From Cavia porcellus (Eukaryota; Chordata; Mammalia; Rodentia; Caviidae): DNA of 64,000 nucleotides. The DNA lies in the NCBI RefSeq assembly GCF_034190915.1, contig NW_026947484.1, forward strand, positions 71,627,482-71,691,481. The letters are read 5' to 3'. A program made the position numbers and the translations under genes. Positions within the stretch are counted from its first letter, which is position 1, and the number at the start of each line of letters is the position of its first letter. Under the pieces are notes generated by a model. It saw only the letters and a program-made list of their open reading frames with translations. It made no database searches and was not told the DNA's origin. Positions 23,401 to 35,400 of this stretch are shown here, one piece after another.

Positions 23401-26400
23401 TTTAAGTCTAACATATCCAAAATGAAAAGTGTAGAAATCAATTTGTATGTTACTTTGCCATTCCCACTGATTGTTTCTCTAAATAGAATAAGACACACTC
23501 CAATCCTAAGAGCCTGCATATACATCTATAATTTCTAACCAATACTGTGAAGTTGATAATGTTGATGTCTTTACATTACTGTGCATCTACATTACACGAA
23601 ATATCCTGAGTCTAAAATTCCTACAAGAATAGCATATACTTAACATAGTGATTAAAATGGATTAAGAAAATTTTCCTTTTACAACATCATTCTTTTTTTG
23701 CTAATCTTGTCAAAGGCCGACAGGAAACAGAATATTAGGTTGTTGCCAGGATGCCTCATTTCAACAGACCCAACAAAGATATCATCAATGTTATACTAAA
23801 AAGTTTTTAGCCTGTACTACTCTGTATCCATTTAACACAACTATAGGGGTCAGGTATTTTAAAAATTCTATGAACACACAGGAAGCTAGAAAAAAAATGC
23901 TAAATGTATAGCTAAGAAAACTAAAATACACAAAAGGTAATTAAGGTAGCTACTAAATCCTCCATAACGCAGAAGTAGAAACTATGTCAGAGTACCAGGG
24001 ATTTACAATTACTTCATTCATCATGTTATCTATAGCAATTTCTTTTATTCCCTAATTATCTTATTCACAAAAGAAGAGAAGTGACTCATAATGCCAAACT
24101 AAGTACTGCATCCTTCACTAAAGCCCCGTGCTCTTATCCTTAGCTCATTAAAATAGATTCTGGGTTAATTCATAAGCTGGTTTCTGTACTTCAAAGAATT
24201 TTTGCTACTTTAAAAGCACTATTTGCAAAGCATTCATTGATTCAAAATATAGGTCAAGCTGCTTACTTGGAGCCTCCAAATTCATCACAAACCACCTTCA
24301 TCTTCATTTTCAAGTCTTACTTATGAGTTGATTAATCAGAGATTCTCAGTTGGGGACATCTATGCTTTTAAATCAAATCAACAAAATGCAGACCACTGAC
24401 CAATAGTTTCTAAGCAAATTTCATGTAAACCAGTTTCTAAAAGCAAGGTAAAGTATCAGAAAGTAATCAGTCATGATTTCAAGTTAAAGTATCCTAAAAC
24501 GATCATGCTCAGAATTTGAAGTGGAAAATAGATCAAGCTGACCAAAGCTTCTATTTTTTGTCTCATATTCCCGCTATCTGAGGCAACAACAACAATTTTA
24601 AAATTGTTTTCTGCAGTCTGTATTTTCAAGCATTGAAAAGACTGCATACCTTCGTGAAACTTAAAAAATATTACTTTACATTTGTGTGCAGACATTCAAG
24701 TGTGTATGTATGTGTGTTTGTATGTAAAAGGTCAGTTACAACCAGGAAAATTTTAGATAGGAAAAAATTTAAGGCATTGTGTGATGCTTCAGTGTAAATT
24801 CATAGACTTTTCCCGTAGGTGCGGCTTTTTAATGTCCTTTGTCTGCATCCCCACAGATCTTCATAAACAACGAATGGCATAATTCAGTGAGTGGCAAGAA
24901 ATTCCCCGTCATTAATCCTGCAACGGAAGAGGTGATCTGTGAGGTGGAGGAAGGGGATAAGGTGAGTTTCTGAATCCAGCTCTGCTTCATGCCGGGCTCA
25001 GCTGCCTCTCACTGGCCCTGACTTCCCACCACATTGAAAAGTGGACACGTGGCTTGGACACGGGGCTGTGGGACAGTCCTGGCCTGTGAAGAGGACTGGG
25101 TCATCTTATAATAATGACGACCCTTAAAGTCAGGTGTCGGTGTTATTTCTCTTCTTGTAGTTTTCCCTGCTTTTCAAATGCAGAGTGCATAATACATTTT
25201 CGTTACACGCAGTTGGTACAATAAAGGATTAATCACGTTTGAAAGAGGAGAGAAATCCTTCTATAAAAGAGTTCTTTTTAAATTGCTAGATGAAAAATTT
25301 AAAGCTAATATATGATGTTTAGACACTATATTCGATAACACATTATAAATTTCTTTTACTAAAAGTCTGTCAAATAGTATGAATCGATACCTTTAAAACG
25401 AAAGATTGAATAAGCAGTTAAAAGTATAGATACCTTCTACCTAAATAGTAAGAAAATGCAGATGATTCAGACAATTCTTAACTCAAACTACCGCTTTAAT
25501 TGAATACTCACAAAAATAATTTTAAAGGAAAGATAAAACTTATAGTTGTACTTATAAATGATGATAAAATAGCAGAGTTGAATGGTTGAATAATTACTCA
25601 ATATCATATTGCTAATAAGGTCTTCAAAAGTGCCAGGCACGTTTAAAGCCTCGGTCACTATAGGGTTTTATACTTCTTTCAAGCCTTCTCGAAGAATTCC
25701 TTGTGTGATTAGGGAGCATTGTATTTGCCTCTAATCCTTGTGTTACAAGCACATATGTAGTGGTTCTTGTAATGTGCCTACTCACAGTAAACCTGGTAAT
25801 TGGAACTGACTCTTTAGGTAATGAGCCAGAAGTTTCAGGGACTGAATGTACGGGTAGAATTGAACTAAGACTGGGCTTTCAGTGCTATCACAAAGCAAGG
25901 AGGAAGGGCGGGCACACATGGAGTTTCCAGAGCAGAGTGAGATATGGGTGGTTACAGGGCTCACTTCAGTGGCTGTTTTTGGCTGTGTTGAGTAATCCTG
26001 CAAACTGCTTCTGATACTACAGCAAGAACTAACAAATAATTGGTGGGGACAAAGTGTGAGAGTTTGTATGACAAGGATAAAATTAAAACTAATTTGAAAA
26101 CTTTTTTTCTTCATCCGTGAATAAATGTAATATGGAAATATATGAGCTGGGAGCTGCGGAAGAGTTCAGTCTTCCCTATCAAGACTTATGAGGAATTTGG
26201 CTGCTTATCATCAGTCAAGTTCTTTGCACACACTCAGATGTTGGGTCTTTACTTAAAAAAATAACAGTGTCTTAAGCAGTAGTGTTTCTGCTGGTAGCAA
26301 GTTTGAGTTAATGCACCAAACTGTTTTCTGACTCATTAGAAAAACACTGTAGCCCTGAAAATGTTAGTCATTGAATCAAACTGCTAGTCTTGAATTTAAA

Positions 26401-29400
26401 AAAATATGTAAAAGAAAAAGAAACAATCAAAAGCATAAAATTTTATGCCTTGTACCTTTGAATAATATAAATCTTTGTTACACAATGGAATCAGTTAAAC
26501 CATCATTTATGATACATCAATAAAGTTATATGAGGGTAACACGATAGATTCAAAAGATGGCTAACAAAATTATGAAGCATTTATTAACTGCCTATTGTAG
26601 TCCCAGAATAAAAAGAACTGTGCTCTATAACACAGATCGCAGTAAATGTTCATTGCAAGGGGACATTATTGGAAGTGCTCTGCAGAGCTATAAGAATTAT
26701 GCTGGAGTCCGATTTTAGTTCTGCTCTGCTGGATCTCGTGCTCTACTCAATGTGAAACAACATCCGTGAAGATCATTGCAGTGACTGGGGGCTATAAAGA
26801 ACATCGAAGGGCCGCACGATAAGTAGGTATCATCAAGCTAGGTTAGTCCAGTGAGGATTCAGTGATACTAGAAAAAATATTTGAGGGCTAAAAAAGCAAA
26901 GGATTTGGAAAACAAGGGTCTGTGCTGGTAGAACTTTCTTGGCAAGGCGCGACCTCTGGAAGACAAGGACTGGATCAAAGGGCCTTCTGAGGCCCAGGAA
27001 TACTGACCTGGGGACTTTAGTCTTGGGAGTGCAGGTTAAAGGAACAGCTACAATGCCCAGCATGGTGACGCATGCCTCTAATCCCAGAATTCTGGAGGCT
27101 GAGGCAGTGAAGATCCTTGCCAGTTCAAGGACACCCTGGGATACAGGAAAAAAAAAAAAAAAAAAAAGAACAGTTAGAAACATTAAAATGAAAGTAGCAA
27201 AATAGACTTACATGAAAAGAATTAGCCTGGTAACAACAAGAAACACAGGAAAGGCAAGCTGTCAGCAGTATAAAATAACAAAAGATGCAGGAAGAGGGTA
27301 TTATTCAAAATACATTACAGTAAGCCGGAATTGCTGAGGGTTATAGTACTTTAATGCTACTTCGACTTCTACCATTGTAGTAACAATTGTAACTGTCCAG
27401 AAATATTTAACATAATACCTCTCACGTTAAAAAATACAGATCACAAGTTACCTCATTTAATCTGCAACAGAACTCATGAGGTTACCTACCATGAATTTAG
27501 AGAAAAAAAAAAGCAGAATTTTTAAAATGTGGCATACCATTTCACCTTAGAATAGAGCAGACCCTCTATGTATCCAAATTCCTCCTTTCCAGAGTCAACC
27601 AACTCTGATGACAATGTTGTTGCTGACACAAACAATGAAGTTGGGCCTCACAGGGATGAGCTTATTACACTGAATGTGTGCAGACATTTTTCTTATCATT
27701 ATTTTCCAAACAATATAACATCATAGCTACTGGTACAGAATGTATATTATAGCACATAGTATAGGTAATCTAGACATAATTTAAAGTACATGTGCAAGTG
27801 TATGTATGTTATATGAAGATACTGTGTTAAATTAAATGAAAGACATCCTCATCTGTGGATTTTGGTTAACTATAAGGTGGTCCATGGAAATAACTGCTCT
27901 TAGGGACAGAGGAATAAATGCTATTCATGACATATAAGATGGTAGGTGACGATCTGGATTTACCATATTTCAAAAGGACAGTCCCCTCAATAGAGTAGTT
28001 CATCATTAGGATACTTAAAAGAAGAATGTTATAGGTTAGATTGTGCATGAAAATCTTTATACAGATGGATGGATGTATGGATGAATGGATGACTCAGAAG
28101 TTTTCCAATAAAAATCTAAATCTAGGTTTTCTTATTGCAAAGCTGTAGATTATCTACCATGACTATCTATGCTCCTATACACTTAAATATTACATGTGAG
28201 AGAAAGCCAGATACAGTTAAAAGACACAGCCACAAGAATATCTTTATTTTAGCAGCTCTGCCAGGATGCTGAGCGCACTGAACTGAATTCTCCCTGAATT
28301 ACAGGCAGATGTTGACAAAGCCGTGCGGGCTGCAAGACAAGCCTTTCAGATTGGCTCTCCATGGCGCACTATGGATGCCTCAGAGAGGGGCCGCCTCCTC
28401 CACAAGCTGGCTGACTTACTTGAAAGAGATCGTCTGCTGCTGGCAGTGAGTATGACCACGCTGGATGCAAGGGGCATCTCGATGAAGCAATCACTCTTCA
28501 AATTGGCAACATGACTGATTTTTGTGAAAACTACACACTCTCTATTTTAAAAAGGAAAAACACTCAGCCTTCAGCAAACTTGTAGGAGTGTTAGGCCTGG
28601 GATTATTGTCAAAAGTCATCTTCTAGCTAATTCTAGGTGATCTTAACTTCTGCTACCATAACTAGTTTTATAGGATAAATTTTGGCAATTACTCAGTGAA
28701 GTCAAATTAAAGAAATTTCTTTCCTTTACTCTAGAATATTAACAAGCATTTAAATGGTAGCAGGATGGGAATCTTCTAGAACATTGTACTAAGTTGCTTA
28801 AACTTACTTGATCCTAGACTTTTATTGAGTTTCTTACTTGACTTTGTGAACATATCCAAATTATTTCACTGCAACAAACTTCTTTGTCATTGGTTCCATA
28901 ACTGAAATTGCTGGTGAAGAAATCATGAATTAAAGACCCAGATGTTATGCTTTTAAAAGTTGATTAATTATATTCTAATGGTCCAAAATTACAAATGAGT
29001 TTTTTGAGACAATTCTTGTTTCCATTGACTCACATGGAGACCAGGCAGGCTAGGAATTTGTGGTAGTCCTCTGGTCTCAGCCATCAGAGCGCTAAAATGA
29101 TCATTCAAACATGATTAAAAATCACTAATATTGTCTCCATGTTGAAATCTTATTGAAACAACCACCTTATCCAGTTCTCAATGCAGCAAATATCAAACTG
29201 TGTTAGTAAAAGCACTCAGAATGAGACAGTCAGCACTCTGGTTTAGCAACTGCAATCTCTTACACATTTTACGTAGTATTACAGTACAAGTATGTACAGT
29301 ATGTATTGACCTACATACAGGTTAATATAAAACATTTTTTAATTTCTATTTTTAAAGAGAAAATTAATTAAGTTGATTTCAAATTTCTTGTATGTCCTAA

Positions 29401-32400
29401 ATTCTCTCCATATTCCACATATTGGCCATATGTTTTTCAATCTAAAATTTTTGTACAATTTTAAATTAACGACTGATCTGTTTTTCAGACAATGGAGGCA
29501 ACAAATGGTGGAATGCTCTTTGCTTCTGCGTATCTGATGGAGTTAGGAATGTGTATAAAAGGACTGCGCTACTGTGCAGGCTGGGCCGACAAGATCCAGG
29601 GCCGCACCATCCCCAGCGGTGAGGAGCTCTGGGTGACCTCAGGACTGAGCGGGGATGGGTCAGGACTGTAGAGCTGAATAACCATAAACACGCCCTCTGA
29701 ACATGCAGCCAAGTGAAGCAAAAGTATTCTCACCTGAGGTTAAGCCAACACAGTTGTAACCTAGGATGTTCTGTGATGATTCAGCAAAAGCCTTTGAAGG
29801 TTTTTCAGTATAATAAGGCAGAACATTAAGGGTAGGTTAGAAATTGTGACATAGGAACAGTCTTTCAGTTATAATTACTGATTTGAGGTGACGATGGAAG
29901 AGCCCAAACTTTTCATAACTGGCCTCTGGCATTAATTATTTGGGTTTCATTCCCAATGTGACATTTCTACCCTTCCATAGTGTGACTCTCAAACCTTCTT
30001 GGTTGCTCCACTGTGGGCCAGCTATGGGCATCCGTGTCTGTCAAACTCAGGACAGTTAGATCAAAATAATTAAACAATTATCTGAGGGCTCAAATATCTA
30101 TTTTGTAAGTTATTTAAGATATTCCTTTCCAAAAAATTTATTACTATTTTCATCTTCCACTCACATCAGTTTCAAGTCTCCATCCTTCCAAACTCAAGTA
30201 GATTAGCTCCCTATAGAGCTGGGTGTGTGCTTTCTTTTCCAGATGGAGACTTCTTCACTTACACGAGACGTGAACCTATTGGAGTGTGCGGCCAAATCCT
30301 TCCTGTAAGTTGCACTCCTGTGTAGGTTTTTTTAAAGTCTAATTTAACATAAGCCCTTTTAATTTGATAATCAAGATTTCTCTGAAAAAATTAGATGCTT
30401 CTTTACTGGTTAAAATTGAAGTAAATTTCAACAAATAGGACCTGATCAAATCAGGCTTCCTATGACTGAATTTATGGGATGTAATTCAGGAAATAACCAA
30501 AATCTGTCTATACCCTGATGTATCTCTTGAGTGTGCTTCAGTGTTCCTGAATCCAAAAACCTGAAGCTTTTACTCTGAGTTCTTTTAAAACCTTGCATTT
30601 TGCACTCCTACTACAAGCTGTGCATTGTCAGCATGTTACAGTAAGAGGACCCTGGACTCTCCTGCTGTGGGACAGCCCTGCAGTGGCATGTGCCTCCTTC
30701 TCTCCCCCGCTCTGCCTCCTCTCAGACTTCTCATCACAGACAACAGCAGCATTAAAGGTGTTCAATTCCTGACAGACATTTCTGTGTTTTCACTGGTGCC
30801 TGTTGGCAGGGCACAAGGATTACCTAAGTAGGTGCACAAGTAAGACATCTTTTTGTTTTTCTAGTTCCCTACTTCTTTTCTCTTCCAGATGCCTCTGTCA
30901 CTTGGTCTCTTCCCTTTTCCAAAAAATTAGTTTGCTTCCTCTAATCTACCTTTTATTTTTCTCTGTAATTTATTGAAATCCCGGGTTTCACATGTACAGG
31001 AAGCCTTGAGATGTTTAAACTTGTGTTTCTGATTTATTACACTTAACATTTTGCTCTCAAGGTGCATTCATTTTATCAAATGACTCCAGTGCATCTTTTT
31101 TATGGCAGAGTAGAAGTCTGGTATATTTAGATACCACATCTTCTTTGCTTATTTATCTGCTGATGTGCACACAGGTCATTTATAAGATTAAATGAGGTTT
31201 GTTACTCCCAACCTATAAATGCATGTATCCATAAACTGTGATGTCTTTCAATCTTTCTGGAAGATATTTAGAAGGGGCATAGTGGGGTCAGACAGAATTT
31301 CTGATTTTAGTTTTTTGAGGAATATCCATACTGACATGCATAGCAGTGATTCTAGGGTACTTTCCCATCAACAATTTAGAGGAACTCATTTTTCATCACA
31401 GCTTTACCAGTATTTATTGCTATTCAATTTGTTGATACAGTCACTCATTCTGGAATCAGATAGATTCTCAGTGTGGTTTGAAACCATTAGCCTTCCTAAA
31501 ATAGCAAGAAATTTTGAACATTTTATCTGCTTTTACTGGTCACTTGTACTTCTGAAAAGTATCTATTTATTTTGCATGCCCAGGTTTTGAGTGGTTCTTT
31601 TACTTTAGGGAGTCTTTTTTTGTTTGTTTGGTTTGTTGTTTTTGTTTTTGTTTTTACTTCCTTACATAGTCTAGATATTAGTCCTCTGGGAAGTACCTGG
31701 CAGTATTTTTTCCCATCATGTGTACTGTCTTTTCATTCTTTTAATTGTTTTACATTGCTATGAAAAAGTTTTTAATTTCATTCAATTCCATTTTATAGCC
31801 CTGACTCTGCTTCTTCTATAATTGGCATTTCTGATCAGAAACTCAGTGCCTATGCCTTCAAGAGTTTTACCTATTTTGTACTGAACAGATTGTTTGTATT
31901 TTAACTGTCTGTAATCCATTTTGAACTTAGTTTACAGCATGGTAAGAGATGTGTCTCCAGGTTCAATCTTCCGCATGTGGACTGTTGGTTTCCCTAAAAT
32001 CATGTGTAAAGAGTCCATCTTTCCTCCAGTATATAGTTTTGACTCCCTGGTCAGAGATCAGCTACCTGAATGTGCTTTGTGTGGTTTTGCATCCTCTGTC
32101 CTGTTGCATTGACCCACATTTCTGTTTTCATGCCAGCATCATGGTTCTTTATCACTGTGGCTTTGTAACATAAGTGAATGCATCCAATGACTGCGATGTC
32201 TTCTGCTTTACTCTTTTGCCCAGGATTATTTTTATGGTTTTGGATCTCTTCCAGTTGCATGTGAATTTCATGATTATTTTCTCTAGATAAATAGGAAACG
32301 ATATTAATATTTTCAAGTTTTTAAAACTTTAATGAAATAGAAAATTTAAATGAAATAGTAAATTTAAATGAAATAGAGGCATTTGAAACACTGAATTAGA

Positions 32401-35400
32401 ATAAATTGGGCCTTTTAGATAAAAGACTCTGATACCCCTAAGAGAAAACAGCACATTTCAGTATAATTATGAAAGTTTCCCTTGAAGCCCACCATAAAAG
32501 ATACTGTCTAAACATGATTGAAATCCTTGAAAAGTTCAAATAAAAAGACTTTGAAGTGTTTTGAAATTCTTAAATAAGAAAGTGAGCATCATTTGTTTTT
32601 TCTTTCTTTCAATTTGTCCTTCAAAGAAGGACAAATATTTAATAATTTTAATGAAATTTCTTACTCATTGAAAACTCTCCAAGAATTCATTAAAGCCACA
32701 AAACCTAAATGCTAATGTCACCTCATAGGACAGCTTTCTGCAGTAGAGGGTATTATCAGTCCTTAATAGAGAAAAGGAGACTTCTCTGGGTTCACAGGGC
32801 TACTCGGGGGTTGTTCTGTGACCGTAGCCCAAGCTCTCCTCCTGAGCAACCTTGTGTCCTTTTAACACTTTCGACTCCCTGGACTGGAGTAGTTGCTCAG
32901 TGGGGCCCATGTGCCATCTGTATGAAGACCTGTGCTGGAAACCCGGCACCACAAATACAGAGCCTTTCTCCCATAAATAATTAAGATTTCTCCGGGGCAG
33001 AAGAGAATAGCCACTTTTGGAAGTCAAATGAATTCTTAGTCTACTAGAAACAAAGTCACTATGGTGTTTGCTATTATTCAAAATCAGGTAGCAACTTTAT
33101 TCCTGGTAGAATAAGAATTTAAAATAACAGCATTTCATCCAATAGAGCCCCAATAGGGCTCTATTCTTGTCCCTTCTATATGCTTTAATTAAGAGTTTTG
33201 CCATTGATAGTTCCTTCTGGCCTTGACTTAAAACAGCACACACTGGATGTCTGTCCAACTACTGCAGTCATTCTTTAACAACTACTGGGGAGGGGGAGAT
33301 ACATAATATGGAAATTACATTAATAACTTGGCCTTTGAGGAAAACAAACCCACAGTGTGGAATGTTGTTTTCCAGTGGAACGCCCCGATGCTTACGCTGG
33401 TGTGGAAGATAGGACCTGCCCTCAGCTGTGGAAACACAGTGGTGATCAAACCTGCAGAGCAAACTCCCCTCACTGCTCTTCACATGGCATCCTTAATTAA
33501 AGAGGTAAGCAAGGGTCCTGGGTCAAAGCGTGCACAAGACTCCAAGAGCCCCAGCTGCAATGGGCAGACTCATTTAGAGCTACTGTTTGCTGCACTGCTC
33601 TGGAAGGCTCCATCTAGTGGTGAGGGTGCCCTGTGCTGGGCTCCTAGCTGGGAATTCTGGCAATCAGTGCGCTTGAGTCTCCCCCAAATGCACAACAGAA
33701 GCCTGAGCAGAGGATTGCGGTCAGTCACCTGCTGATCCATTATTTTATTGCTTTTGTCCAACTCTCAGGAGCACAAATTCATATCAAAATTAATATGGAA
33801 CCCTTTCAATGCTGGAATGTAGTGCTAATTCCTAACTACCACTAATGGCCCAGTGGATTCTGAAAATTTGTTTCAATTTAAACTAATTTTTAGTTTTAGT
33901 CCCTGAATGCTAGAGTTCATTGTGCCTATATGTTCTTTTGTCCTATTCTTTCTAAAACTTATTTCTGTGAATGAATATTTTTATATTCACTTTTCTCTTA
34001 TGCTTTCTTCTATATTTTCTTCTTCAAATGTAGCAAAGAGTATGTGGAACGTATTTTCATCAACTTTCCTAATCATGTGAAAAATATTTTTGTAAATCAC
34101 TCATTACTCTTTTTCCTTCATACCTTAGCAAACTTTAAGCAATTAAGTTTTAACAACTTATCATTTAGGAAATCTATATTTAAGCCTTAAAAATGTTCTT
34201 CATTTCAAAATAAATTTAGACAAAGAGACATGAAAATGTAGTTCTATAATTTAAGTGACACGCGGTCTCAGCACGCTATCTCAGTTGCAAACTTGCCTCA
34301 AAGTCAGCTCTTTAACAGGAATAGACTCCCGTCTGTGAGGCTTCACCCTATGCAGGATGACCAGATTGCCTAACATTTTACCTACTAACTACTGTCACTT
34401 AAGCAATCTACAGCTAGAGAACTAACAATGGGAATTTGGTTAGTTTTTTGCTTTTGGTGATATAAATAATAAACATGCTGCTTTCCCTCTATGTAAACCT
34501 TTTACCGAACATTTAGAGATATGCTGTCTCTTTTGACTATTATAAGGAAATCTGAGATGGCATTCATTAGAGTAATGATACATAAACTACAGACTTACCC
34601 TGGGAGAGAAGCATAGCTGAATCTTGCCTCCACTGGGTTATTTTCATGTGGGCTAGGATATGACATAATAATAATAATAAGTAATAAAGAGCAAAGCTTC
34701 TTAAGCACTTTTATCTGTGTAGGGAAACGCACAAGCAGCCTGCACCCCACCCTCCCTTTCCTGCATCTTTCTGAGTTCCGTTGTACCCATTCTGCTTTTT
34801 GTCCTTTCAGGCGGGTTTTCCGCCCGGGGTGGTGAATATTGTCCCTGGCTATGGGCCCACCGCAGGGGCCGCCATCTCCTCACACATGGACGTGGACAAG
34901 GTGGCCTTCACAGGGTCCGTAGAGGTAATGCTACTCCCTCAGCCTGGCTGCAAAACATGCCCATGATGCCCAGGGTGTTTATGGGACAGTTCTGAAACCA
35001 ACATTTCCTTAAAACGCAAGTTTACTTTAATGATCTCTGATGTTTACTCTAGTTATCAATTTGCGTATACAACATAAACAGTTGTTGTTTAGATGAGATG
35101 AAATACTGACTACGAACACTGAAGCCCTGAACTGTGCTCAGTGTGTTCTTTACCTTCTCATGAAAAACAGAACCACTGTGTCATAGGATTCGTATAGTTT
35201 CTGGTAGAAAATATAAATCAGGCCACAATGATATGTGTGAATGAGTGAAGTTGTTCCCCATAGAACATGAAAATTAAGGAGCAGCTCCCCACCCTGAGCT
35301 CCTTATCAAGGACATCTTTCCTGTACCTTCTGAAAGGGAGTCAGAAGGTCAGTTTCCCATGATGTTACCAAGGATCTTGCCCTATGTTCTCTCTAGCCTG

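Larger units (their letters stand above)
20441..24856 (+). other. Intron 1
   Basis: Non-coding. It holds a B1 fragment (20591-20692) and an ID-like SINE (22551-22631). No further gene or RNA is recognised. Confidence 0.9.

Noticed and set aside
25760..26114. Overlapping open frames on both strands in intron 2
   Set aside because: No codon pattern, start context or family similarity; chance frames in an intron.
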